From Choanephora cucurbitarum (taxonomy: Eukaryota; Mucoromycota; Mucoromycetes; Mucorales; Choanephoraceae): a stretch of DNA of 64,000 nucleotides. The position numbers were made by a program, and so were the translations under genes. The stretch covers positions 91,554 through 155,553 of the forward strand of contig JAIWNI010000067.1 in the NCBI GenBank assembly GCA_025331435.1, given 5' to 3'. The notes beneath the pieces were generated by a model. The model ran no database searches. It was not told where the DNA came from and was given only the letters and a program-made list of their open reading frames with translations. This document shows, piece after piece, positions 10,498-22,363 of the stretch (within the stretch, counting starts at the first letter, position 1; each line of letters starts with the position of its first letter).

Positions 10498-11364
10498 CTA
10501 CGCAAGAGCAGCCTGTCTCTCCCTCTCTTCTTGTTCGGCAGCAGCACGGGCAATAATGCGCTCAATTTCGGATTGTCTTTCAGCCATTTTAATTCGGTTC
10601 TGTTTGATGTTGAAATAATGCCTTAACAACAATGTGCTCACCACTGTGATGGTACCCAAGACAACCATGACGACCAACATGTAAATATTCGAATAATAAA
10701 CAACATCATCTACGTCATCCAGTGCATTGATTAAAGCTACACGCACCAGAAATTCACTGATTAGACCAAGACCCCAGATACCAGTCAGGCCACGTAGAAA
10801 CCAACGGAAGGTACTGTAGTGATGCCAAAACCAATCCCAATGATCGAGCACAGTCGTACGTTGCATCAGTGAATTACTTGATACAGCAATCTGACGGGCC
10901 ACATAAAACATAAAGGGTCGCAAGAAATGGTGGCCCCAACGGAGAGGCAACATGGTGATCAAGAGCATGAGACCCATGGCCAGTGTCATAGCAGATTCTC
11001 TTAGCAGATAGAGTTTTGGATCCGATTGGACAAAGGCAAGGATGGCGGAGACAACAAAACCCATTAGCATCAAGACACCCATCATATCTACCTTACGTTC
11101 TCGATAACCCTTATACATTACTGTCATAGCTGTAGGTACACCTGCCAACAAAAGAGCTAGAAGAGGCGAAGTGAACTCTCTGAGAACATAGTATAAGACA
11201 ATAGGCAAGACAAGCTCAAAAATCATATGCACCACCATGCCTACGAAGGCCCTCAAGATAGATCGACGGTTCGGTAAAGAAGACCTGAAAAAAGTCGGTA
11301 CTCTATGAACATGGCGCACTTTTTTCTTATTTAATAAAGGTGTTGAATCTTTAGGTATACTCAT
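10498..11364 (-). CDS. VC0807-type multi-pass membrane protein
   Basis: A single-exon gene encoding 288 aa. After a basic N-terminal tail (residues 1-35, including FFRSSLPNRRSILRAF) there are about six hydrophobic segments: near residues 38-58, 66-83, 93-111, 123-140, 195-218 and 228-250. A charged cytosol-type tail rich in Arg/Glu (KMAERQSEIERII) follows and is probably coiled-coil. The pattern and the DHWDWFWHHYSTFRWFLRG-like region fit the VC0807 family, uncharacterised membrane proteins found in bacteria and many fungi and sometimes compared with septation-protein-A-type proteins. Function and membrane are unknown. It stops with TAG. The aftiphilin-like gene lies 153 bp upstream on the same strand. 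Confidence 0.6.
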   Translation of the reverse strand: MSIPKDSTPLLNKKKVRHVHRVPTFFRSSLPNRRSILRAFVGMVVHMIFELVLPIVLYYVLREFTSPLLALLLAGVPTAMTVMYKGYRERKVDMMGVLMLMGFVVSAILAFVQSDPKLYLLRESAMTLAMGLMLLITMLPLRWGHHFLRPFMFYVARQIAVSSNSLMQRTTVLDHWDWFWHHYSTFRWFLRGLTGIWGLGLISEFLVRVALINALDDVDDVVYYSNIYMLVVMVVLGTITVVSTLLLRHYFNIKQNRIKMAERQSEIERIIARAAAEQEERERQAALA

Positions 11365-11517
11365 TTTTGAAAAAGAATAGATGAAAGAAAAAAGAGAGGG
11401 AAGAGAGAGAGGGGGGGGGGGAGTGGCGAAAAATAAGGTACAATTTCATTTCCTTTCTTTTTTTTTTTAAAACGGAGCCATAATCATACAAAAAAAAATT
11501 GCATAAAATTAAAGATG

Positions 11518-13509
11518 TCACATAGATCGTCTACTATTATTTGTATTATTGGATGGAGCAGGCTGAGGTGTCTGTTTCTTCATGCCTACAACACCACCAC
11601 TCATAGATGCACTTTGTACATTTGTTGTTGTTGTCTTGCGTCGCATGATATTTGTGAAAGTACCACTGTTTGCCTTTTTCTTCTTTGATACCATGGCAGG
11701 ACTGGCATCTTTACTGTTGACATGAAGACGTTGAGCATGGCCCACAATACAGCTAATCAAATCATTGTAAGTCTCTGAATCCATCTTGAGTTGTTCGCGT
11801 TGATCCAGAAGGTGATCTAGATAGTCGGCTGCTTGTCTCTGAAGTCGGCTGAGTTCAATCACCATGGCATTTAATTTGACATCAGGGAAAATACGAATGG
11901 TTTCTTCATAAAGTAAGGTTAACCCAGCTATCTTTAACTCACTCGACACGTCTTTACCTTCTGTTAGCTCACAATAAGCTCTAGCAATATCAATATCCAG
12001 TTCCATCTCTTGATCTGCTTCTTTCTTGGCTTCTCTTGTGCCTTCATCCATCTTGTCTGTCATCACACGTAATCCATTGTTGGTATTGGGTGAGACAGAT
12101 GCAGGTCTTGGAGGTGTCTGAAGGCGAGGAGAGGCGGGATTGGAAGAAGGAGAAGGTGGAGATGAGACACGCTTGACATCTGCGGATTGTCTGAGTGGTT
12201 TCTTAGAGGGTATTTTGGATTTATCATCATAGTTTAATGTGACACCTAAAGCATGCAAGTAGGCCTTGTTGGTCTCTGATCGAATCCATTGAAATTGGCC
12301 TACAGCACCTGTAATTGGATTATAGAAGGCTGTCTCATGCGATAGTTTGTTCCACAAGTCTTGACTTGAGAGAAAGGGTTAGGTATGGTGGTAATATGGG
12401 AATTTCAGTTGTTACCTGCAAGGTGTCACTAGAATATCATGCTTATTTTCATTTAATTCAATAGGCGAAGATACAGACCAGTCTTGATCTTTGTGCCATA
12501 TACGATTCAGATAGCCATGGATAAAATCAGGCAGTTGATCCGGATCATTGTTCAACATATCCACATACACATCAGCTTCTGTTGGTGTCCTTGGTGGAGG
12601 TACTTCTTTTGTTTCTTGCTCAAAGTCATCAAAATCACCAAAGTCATCGTCATTTTGATTGTCAGCATCTACAAATCCATTGTCATCAAATTCACCAAAA
12701 TCATCAAAGTCATCATTCTGACCATCGTTTGGCTTATCAAATTCATCAAACTCGTCTTTATCATTAAAGTCATCAAATTCATCCTTTTGTGTTTCATCAA
12801 AATTGCCGAGTTCTCTGTCTATATTTGCTTGGTTGTTATCAAATTCCTCGAAGTCATTCTCTTGGGTGTCTTCATCAAATCCTTCAAAGTCATTCTGTTG
12901 TATGTCTTGGTGGTTGTCAGAATCTTCGAAATCACTCTTCTGTGTATCTCGGTGATCGTCAAATTCCTCAAAGTCGTTCTTTTGTATTTCATTATCAAAG
13001 CTACTAAACTCTTTATTCCGTGTGCTTTCAAACTCATCAAAGTTGTCTTTCTGTTCCTCTTCCTTTGTGTTGTCAAAACTGCCGAGTTCTTTTTCCTGTA
13101 CACTATCAAACTCGTCCTCTGATGCGTTTTCAAGCGCATCTTTTTGTGTATGTTCAGTCTCCTCTGACTGCATGCTATTCTTCTTTTGATTATCTTCTGT
13201 GTGTACATCACTGGTTTCGTTATCTGCAGACTCTATATCAACATTCTCATTTCTGTCCGTATCTTCCTCTTCTGTACTCAAATCATCTATCTGACTATGG
13301 TTGGACTGGTTTTCAAGTGGGTCTGACTGATGTACTTCATGTTTCTTTTGAGTGTCTTTTGATGTTAGCTGAACATGGTCATCCTGTGTTGTAAAGTTCA
13401 TATCAAGCAAGTCATGAACAACAGGCTTTACTGGTTCCATCTCTGAACTTATTTGAGTATCACTTAGGTCTATCAGTTGATCTAAAGTATTCTCTTGTTC
13501 TGTAGTCAT
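11518..13509 (-). CDS. aftiphilin-like clathrin/adaptor accessory protein
   Basis: Two exons on the minus strand: 13509-12416 and 12364-11518, about 646 aa; an ATG is present only at 13509. Residues about 90-300 are very acidic and packed with FDDF/DFxxF/EFDxF repeats (for example DDFDDFGEFDD and DDFGDFDDFE), the short motifs that bind adaptor gamma-ear and alpha-ear domains. The end of exon 1 and start of exon 2 (residues about 320-400) hold a folded segment with LWNKLSHETAFYNP, FQWIRSETNKAYLHALGV and NYDD. It resembles the clathrin-binding-box region of aftiphilin (LW...W..S..NK..L..LGI). The C-terminal half has a Ser/Pro linker, a helical region and a basic tail. The likely role is TGN/endosome clathrin traffic, by analogy with aftiphilin and yeast Laa2. 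The sequence supports the motif content strongly and the family name moderately. Confidence 0.6.
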
Positions 13510-13608
13510 CACTGTATAAGGTAGATAGAATAGGTTGGTGAGGGAGTTTATTTAAAAAGAAAAAAAAAAAGAAAGACGAAACAAAAGACGGGACTTGAAT
13601 ATACTTGT

Positions 13609-14582
<974 letters not shown>

Positions 14583-14949
14583 TTATAAAAATTGAGATAA
14601 AGAGGAAAAAAAAATGATCAAGAAGAAAAAAATTCGAAAAAACACAACAAATGATCACTTGCTCTCTCCGCTTTTGCATGATAGTGTGTGACTTATTTCA
14701 AAAGTAAGGTAGCCTACCCCCTCCTTCTTCCTCTTCCTCTCACTCTCTTACTTCTCTCTATGGCTTTGTCTAAAATGCACTTACTTTTTGCGCATACGTG
14801 AACAGCAGGTGATTTCATGCTATATTGGTTAGAAGAGAAGCAACACAAAACCCGGTTAGACACATAAGAGTCCTGCTCGGACTATACAGAGAACGTATTA
14901 AGAGAACACACAACAACTCACTTCCAGTCGACATGCTCTTCCATAAGCA

Positions 14950-15373
14950 ATCGATACGCAATCTGTTACACCTGACAGTATAGAATTTGCGCCTTCCAAT
15001 GTTGTGTACAGACATGATAATCTAGAAGACAGTCGCTCTTCGCCTTTACCTAAAATCACTCATCAACTACTGACCGTGAAGAGGAAAGACGATAGCCCTG
15101 TGTCGTCTTCACCAACAGCCTCCGCTTCTTCATCAAGAGATACAGCATTTGCTTCATTTGAGATTGTTCATATTCTTGAAAAATGCCACTCTTGTATTGA
15201 GCATACTCTTATACTGAGCGAATACTGTATCAGCACACGAATAGTTGAGCCCTAAATATCCAATGAATCAAATGTGGGTCGAATTATCTCAAGCATTCCA
15301 ACACAAAGTATTAGCATTGTCAGAAGCCAACTTGCTCAAAGTTGAAGCGTCTATACTCAAGATCTTCGCTTAA
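14950..15373 (+). pseudogene. decayed or mis-spliced coding fragment, unknown
   Basis: One frame gives a coding-like run from about 14950 (SVTPDSIEFAPSNVVYRHDN), through a Ser/Pro-rich linker, to a Cys/His-containing helix (IVHILEKCHSCIEH) and stops at 15255. The frame +1 then continues with WVELSQAFQHKVLALSEANL and ends at a TAA at 15371-15373. The two parts read as one protein split by a one-base shift near 15230-15250; no intron fits. The upstream part (14815-14950) has stops in all frames and no clear start. I recognise no family. It could be a pseudogene, a sequencing indel, or two unrelated exons. Confidence 0.35.
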
Positions 15374-15990
15374 TTGTACATAACCCTAGCCAGCACAGTG
15401 GGCAAATGATCGATGCTTATTTTGTTTTGCTTGTTTAATCAAAAAATTCATCATTGATATTTATGTTGCTTACTATTTAAAATGAGTGGTAGAAAAGAAG
15501 GAAGCAATCGTCTTTATTTATCTATTTTCTCTACTTCTTTACAAACTCATATCGTGTCATTCACAGTTCAAGGCTTGCAGAACAAGTTTGGATAAACAGA
15601 CTATGTATGGCTGTGAGGATTGACTAATTGATCAAATAAAGCCATTGTGACTAAGAAGAATGGACAGGTGTTCTCGGCGCTATAAAGTCAAACATAAGTT
15701 GACTGAGTTGTGTTCTGACAACAAAAAGACAGATGAGCAATGTTCATTCGACATTGATTTGCTTTTACTTTGATCTGTCAGCTCAACTCTTTATTATTTT
15801 TCTAAATCAGCACCTCCGCTGCACTCTGAAATATAACAAAACACGTCGATTTTCTATCTCTCTCTCTTTTTTTAATACTCTATATAGTCAACTTCAGTGT
15901 GAGAACGTGTATACTAAAGACAAGTTACAGAAGAGTTATAAGCCGATAGTTTTAGAGAGCGCCTATTGCATAGTTTAACAACATATCATC

Positions 15991-16467
15991 ATGACAGCAC
16001 GATCACCTCAAACAATTATCTCAAGTTCAGTCAATCCAGCTAACTTACTTGAGCTTAAAGTGTTATCAAATATTGTATCTCAACTTCAAGAACAAGGCGA
16101 TATGGGCCAGGCTATACCTTACCTTGCCAAAATGGTACAGATTGTAGACAGTCAGCGATTAGAAAAACCTACAGATCCCCAAAACAAAACGCCTTATTAT
16201 TCTCAGTTAAACGAACTACAAAAGTTGAAAGCAGATGCTTATAGTCAACTGGCTTTTGCTTATCTTAAGACACATCAGTTTGTACAATGCGAGAGTTGGC
16301 TGACAAGCTCTATTAAGCTTTGGGAGAAACTTATAAGATATGATCCTCAAGGTCAGCCATCCTTGATGGTTGCTTATGAGGCATTGATAGAGTGTTATAT
16401 GGCTATGGGGAAAGATCATTTGGCACAACATATACAGACTCGATTATGTAAATTAAAAGAAACTTGA
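15991..16467 (+). CDS. small TPR-like helical protein, uncharacterised
   Basis: A single-exon gene of 158 aa starting MTARSPQTIISSS. The product is all-helical: about residues 18-50 (LLELKVLSNIVSQLQEQGDM) and residues 70-110 (LKADAYSQLAFAYLKTHQF), the latter with the A-Y-x-x-L-A-x-x-Y spacing of tetratricopeptide repeats. Another helix pair follows near 125-155 (VAYEALIECYMAMGKDHLAQ). That gives two to three degenerate TPR-like hairpins and nothing else, so a scaffold role is plausible but not shown. A CT-rich stretch (15860-15880) precedes it. Codon use and an uninterrupted frame support a real gene. Confidence 0.5.
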   Translation: MTARSPQTIISSSVNPANLLELKVLSNIVSQLQEQGDMGQAIPYLAKMVQIVDSQRLEKPTDPQNKTPYYSQLNELQKLKADAYSQLAFAYLKTHQFVQCESWLTSSIKLWEKLIRYDPQGQPSLMVAYEALIECYMAMGKDHLAQHIQTRLCKLKET

Positions 16468-17627
16468 ACAGCATATTCTCTTCTGTGTGAGTGTATAGGC
16501 GACCATTATCTATTCAAAAGACATATATTTCCCTTATCACCTATTCCCCCCCCCCTCCAGAGTCTTTTTCTTAGTTTGTTAAAAAAGTAACCTGTTGATG
16601 TCAAGACAATGGTGAATCATAACCAATAATGGTCTCCCTTGAGAACTTTATAGAAAAAGCTGCTTTGTTCGTTCTCTTCTTTCATCCTTGATATGAACAT
16701 GATTTATCCGTTGCAGAGGTAAATCTAAATAGCTTGATCTAAAACAAGCGCTGATCAGAGTATCGTTGCCCTTGAAATAAATTACTTTGCAAAACCTAGT
16801 TAGTCTTGTTTCAAATGATTTGTCAAACACAATGATTCAGATGGGTGCTGATGGTAGTAACAGTTGTTTAGCTTAATGAGAGTCCATGGTTTGGAATGAA
16901 AATCATTTCGAACATTGATATGCCACTTGGTATAAAGATGGGCTTAAGATAAGAATGTAAGCATCAAGAATAGCGTCACTTTATATACAAAGTGACCAGT
17001 GTACCGTCATTGCAGAATATCACGAGGTCGCAAAAGACCCCTCAGCTTTAGATCAATCTATCTCTTAGAAGAGACACTACTTTCTTGTTCCTCACAAGCG
17101 ACCAGAAATACAATGTCTCTCAAATAAGAGAGTTACCTCTTTCATTCCGTAGTTGTTAGACGCTTTGTTCTGCCTTGATATCTTCATTTTGGTGTGACAA
17201 GAAAGAAGAAGGGTTTCTTTCGCGATTTGCTTCAATTGATTAAATAGTATATATGGTTCAGCATAACTAAGCTATAAGAAAGACTTGGTTTGACCAAATT
17301 GACTTGCTTATATTGCAACTTATTTTTCCAATCAGATAGTTGCTCGTTGATGTTGAAAATAATAGCACAAAGCCAGCTTCGGAGGGTGAATTGGACGAAT
17401 AGGTTTGCTTCGCTTCACTCATTGCTCCGAGATAGCGGTCGAATGAATCTCTCTCTTTCTCTCTTTCTTTTTTCTTTTTTCTCTCTCTCTCTCTTATTTT
17501 TTTTTCTTTATTACCAAATTCATCCAAAACATTTAGTTGCAGATAAACTCTTGAGTATCTCTCCTTCTTCTTTTTTCTCTTTTCTTTGCTTTGTTTCGAT
17601 AGCCTAAAGAGGACAGAGATAGTTGTT
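16468..17627. other. intergenic, CT-rich runs before Zn2Cys6 gene
   Basis: No gene seen. A C-run (about 16546-16556) and long pyrimidine tracts on the + strand at about 17448-17500 and 17560-17590 lead into the Zn2Cys6 gene; such tracts are common in the 5' leaders of this window. Reading frames here are by-products of those low-complexity tracts. Confidence 0.5.
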
Positions 17628-19885
17628 ATGTCAACATCAAATGTAGAAAATTCCTCATTATCAAGGCAAAGAGTTAGTAGAGCCTGGTAAATAGAGAAAA
17701 AAACAAAAGAAATAAAAGTGGGAAACTTATAACATCAAAAGCGATTTATGTAGAAAAAAGAAAGTTAAATGTGACGGTGCTACACCTGTATGCACAAATT
17801 GTAATAGTTTGGGTCTCGAATGTACTTTTAAAGACATGACTAAAAAAGTAAATAGACGCATTGATGGGGTCCAAAAAAAAAAGAAGAAAGTCATTGATTT
17901 TTTGATTTTTTAATTTTTTTTATTAATAGCGTGGACCACCTAAAGGTTACATAGAAGCCATTGAAAATCGACTTTACAAACTAGAGAACTTCTTGGCCGA
18001 AATGGCTAAGAATGGGGATGCAGGGTCAAAACGATTATTATCGGAGCTCAACTCGCCATTGGAAACACCTACAGGCGAACAAATTCGGGCTAGGCCGATC
18101 AGGAGAGTGCCACGATCTGAACGAAATAAAGTTTTCTTTTGGCAGCAGGATAAAGCAGGAAGACGTAAACGAGAAAGTTTGATGGAGGGTTATGAAACAG
18201 AAGAACCTGACGACAAAAGACAGAAAATAAAACGCACCTCGATAGATGAAGGTCTTGGTCAGCTATCGATGGACGAGAACGGCCAAGTACGTTACCTGGG
18301 TAAATCCTCAGGGTACTATCTTCTGCAGAACAGCAAAACCTATCATAACGGAGCCTTTCATTTTGCGTCTTATGGAAATCGACCTCAGTACCGTAGATCA
18401 GCAAATATCAATTCATTTGAATTACCACCCAAAGACTTATCAGAACATCTCATTCAACTTTACTTTAAGCACTTTTATCCTTTCTTGCCTCTCTTCTACA
18501 AACGCCAGTTATGTCCAAAAGATGCTGTCACGCCTCTCTTGTTGAATGCAATTTACGCTGTAGCCTCTCGCATCTCGCCTGATGCTCGTGTAAGATCAGA
18601 TCCTGAAGTATCTGAGACCGCTGGTGATATTTTCTTTGAAAGAGCAGAAGAACTGTTGGATGAGTCTTATGACACACCTAGTATATCTACCATACAGGCA
18701 CTTCTTTTATTGGCTAGTCATCAACATGGTGCTATGAAATCAGCAAAAGCATGGCTTTATAGTGGCATGGTAAGGTTTTTCTTTTTTTACTTTGCATTAG
18801 ATGACTAAGCAAAACCTTAATTCTATTAGGCTTTTCGTATGGCACAAGATTTAGGTCTACATAGAAATTGCGATCATTGGAATATTCCTCTTGAAGAATG
18901 CGAAAGAAGGAAGAGAGTGTTTTGGTGTTGTTATATTGTCGATCGATTGGCAAGTGCCATGTACGGTCGAGCATCCACTTTTGAAGAACGAGACTGCGAT
19001 GTTCCCTTTCCTTCTATTGATGACGATACAGCCATAGAAGACGATAGCATTGATCTTGACAACTCATCTCTCTCTGTCAGTCTACTTGAATTATTCACCA
19101 ATCTCATCAAAATCTGCGATATTCTCGGTCATATACTCAAAAACATCTATTACGTTCGATCACTTCAATATGCTGGTGTGCGTCAAGTGGATGCAGTCTT
19201 GACAACATGGAATAAAAAGCTGCATCAGTGGTACGATCAACTACCCGACTCATTGCAGATCAAGAAGGACGATAAACAGCACTCTATTCCTTCCACAGCC
19301 ATCTGTCAGTTACATATGATTTACCATACCACTGTCATATTACTTCACCGACCTTTTATTCCCGGTCCGAGCCAGAGCCTTATACCCACCATGATGCCAT
19401 GTGCCTCTATCTGTTCAGCAGCTGCAGATGCCATTCTGTCTATTGCAGATGCTATGATGGCTGAAGGCAAACTCAAATATGTCATGAGTTACTGTGTTTA
19501 TTATATCTTTACCTCAGGCATCATTTTTATTGGAGCAGCCTGTCCCAAAAAGAAAGACGATCCCGCCTTGCTTTCTTCAGACAATCGATCACTAGAAGCT
19601 AAATTTAAGTTGAGACAATGTATGCTTGCTCTCGATAAGATTGAAGCTACTTGGGTGACAGCCAGTAAGAATTGTCAGATCTTGGCTGAACTATCAGGGT
19701 TTCGAGACATTGATTTTCAAGTGAGCGAACAACAAGAGAAATACAATCATGGATTGTGGAATCATCCTTCCTCTGCTCAGCCTTTCCTACCTTCTCAAAT
19801 CTCATCAGGCCATCTCTCTTCTTCCCCTCCTCTTCCTTCTTCTCTTCCACCGCCGCCACCACCACCACAACAGCAACAACAGCAA

Positions 19886-19935
<50 letters not shown>

Positions 19936-20749
19936 ATCTCAACATTTTGATTCAAATAGTAGTCATTCTTCAGGCTTGCTGAGATCCATCTCTCCTCAGT
20001 CATCAAGAACATCTTCACCTCAATTGCAAAATGAAAGCACACCATATCGAGTGAATGCCAGCAATTTACGATTTCCCATTGTTCGCATTGACCCCAAGAG
20101 TGGCCAAGAAGATGCTGTCAGCAACACACGAGCCATTCATTCCAATCCAAAAATCGAATTTTCATCCTCAAGCACATTTCATTCAAATGGACAGATGAAC
20201 AACACTACCACCAGTGATCCTTTTGCAGCTCAAGGTGTTGTCTCTCTTGCTCTCTCAAGACAATACGATTCGCTGGGTCCTGCCTTCTGGGGAGTCCCTT
20301 CCACCATAGATGACTGGAATAGTTTCATCAACTCTAACATGAGCAACAACATGTCACAATCATCTTATTCCTCCGTAATTGATGTGCATCCTCACCTACA
20401 GGAGAAGCAGGGCACAGAGATAGGTGTAATGGATGATTATGTTCATGTTCAAGAAAAGCAACGATTGATCCATACAGACCAGAATGTCGACATGTTGTCG
20501 GGTGTTTCTGTACCCTTCGAACAATCTGCCATTTCTTCACCTGTTCAACATCATCATGGGCAGGTATCCCATTATATGATACATAGACCGGATCGATTGA
20601 GCGAAGTAAAAGATGGTTCACAGACCGCTCAGAATGAAACACAGCGTTCTATCACCTCGACTTATCCAATCACTTCTTCTTCGCTAACAATGGATGGCAG
20701 GCCGTCTATCAATTTGCAAGGTGATCTTGCTAATGCCTATTATTGGTAA
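17628..20749 (+). CDS. Zn(II)2Cys6 transcription factor with fungal_trans domain
   Basis: Exons 17628-17686, 17742-17847, 17930-18769 and 18830-20749; about 974 aa, nuclear. The binuclear zinc cluster lies at residues 20-47: C-DL-C-RKKKVK-C-DGATPV-C-TN-C-NSLGLE-C (C-x2-C-x6-C-x6-C-x2-C-x6-C). Its first Cys codon is split by intron 1. A linker/dimerisation segment follows (RGPPKGYIEAIENRLYKLE), typical of XlnR-like and related fungal regulators. The fungal_trans middle homology region covers residues about 155-480, with LSEHLIQLYFKHFYPFLPLF, DLGLHRNCDHW and ERRKRVFWCCYIVDRLASAM. The C-terminal third is low complexity: poly-Pro, then 23 Gln, then Ser/His/Gln-rich sequence, as in activation domains. 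Target genes cannot be inferred. Confidence 0.93.
19868..19936 (+). repeat. CAA/CAG tract encoding 23 Gln
   Basis: An in-frame CAA/CAG run in the C-terminal part of the Zn2Cys6 regulator, directly after a Pro run. Mixed codons make it less slippery than pure CAG, but length variation between strains is likely. Confidence 0.9.
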
Positions 20750-22363
20750 CTTGCCCTTCTGTACATAACAACTCTTTCTTTCTCTTTTGGCTTTAATATA
20801 TTTCCCTTTGTAATCGTTATTTCTTAACCTGTTTCTTTATGATCTCTTAATAAATAATACACCTTCCTTTTTCATTGATTTGTTTCAACAACAGATGAGG
20901 ATACGCATTTATGGGAAGACTCGTTGTGTATATCATTAACGAGCGCAAAGAGCAAGATACAATTATAGTCATCGGCTATCTTATAGTTTTAGGCTCGTAC
21001 TAGTGAGTATGAGGTCAATGCATCACTCATTTTTTGTGATAGTAAGATTGAAAAAGTAACTGTCAAAAATCCATTTCATGAGACTAATCAAAGATACGAT
21101 TTCCAATTGCTGCAATTGATAGCTCAGGAGGTGATTGGTTGTTTGTTAGCACTCCAACAAGCTTAGTTCATCATTTTTCTGTACAGAAGGAAATGTCGTT
21201 TTCATCATAAAGATAAAAAAGAAAGGAGCCAAAGAGAAAGCAATTTCCTCTAATTTTTTTTGGTTATGTGTTACTCTAACATCAAAAAAGTTTGGATTAG
21301 CGGCATAAATGAAAAAAAAAGAGAGTTGGTATCTTTTAGGCTAATTTTTGTCTTGTATTGTGTTGATAAAACCAAGCTGTAATCACATGATGTTTCCAAT
21401 GTTTTTGTCATTGAAAGGACCGATCTTGTTGAAAACTGTTAGAGCCTATGTTTGTCTTACAGAGGGCAGGACAATGATTTTTTGTGCGTTCAAAAAGCAC
21501 CTCTTTGGTATGGCTTTCGAAAGTAAACACAGTAGACATGTATAGAAAGGTATTGCTTAGATTTTTCTTAAAAAACACGTCAAGAGCTTATGAATGAATA
21601 GTTGCCCATCTTGTAGAAAAGCCTTTGATGGACTATTAATATCCCAAGGTAAAGTTAACGTCATATTGCTTCTTTTGAACCGCAGATTGAGTTTAATGTA
21701 CATATGAACCTTATCTGCATACAGTCTTCAATGAATAAGACCCTATTCGTACTCATTTGTTCCTGAGCATTAGAGCCATTGATGGTTTACATAGTAGTCA
21801 TTAAGACAGATATAACAGGGGAATGTATTGGCATGAGATAAAGCACACTTCTGATTTTCACTTCTTAAGTCCATTACTTGCCAAGATCTTCGATCTTATT
21901 CTCAGATTTTGACCAATTTGGCAAAACTCGAAATTGATTCAACTTCCGGACAAACTGCATTCTCAATTAAATCCTGTTAAGTGTAACTCATTATAGCTGT
22001 ATTAGCTTTCAAACAAAGAGAATTCCGTTTTATTCTGAGGTGAGGATTCTATACATTGTATTCTTTTCTGTGGATATGCTTCAATTCAATTATATTTGCT
22101 GTTAATTTGTTTATTTAGATCCAGTCTAAGGCTTACTTACAGATGGCAGAAGCTTTGTCTTTTTTAAAGATGCAGTCAAGTATTTCAATGCCTCTATACA
22201 ATTTAAACAAAGTTATGGGAGAAACAGTAAGGCCCGTATTGAATTAATCTGCTCACAGAATTTAAGCCAATCACAAGACTAAAATAGCCATTTTATTTTA
22301 TTTTATTACTATTTTTTTCCCTTTCCGTTCTGTTTCTTTTTCTCCATTATTTAGATAGGTTCA
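20750..22363. other. intergenic, no gene seen
   Basis: AT-rich sequence with short open frames on both strands and no domain I can support. The end is the promoter/5' leader of the casein kinase 2 beta gene; T-rich runs occur at about 22285-22350 just before its ATG. Confidence 0.5.

Noticed and set aside
12484..13122. Long + strand open frame of hydrophobic Ile/Val-rich protein
   Set aside because: It is the exact antisense of the Asp/Glu/Phe-rich repeat part of the aftiphilin-like gene; GAT/GAA/TTT codons read backwards give Ile, Phe and Leu without stops.
19647..20045. Minus-strand frame with Val/Ala repeats
   Set aside because: Antisense of the CAA/CAG tract in the Zn2Cys6 gene.
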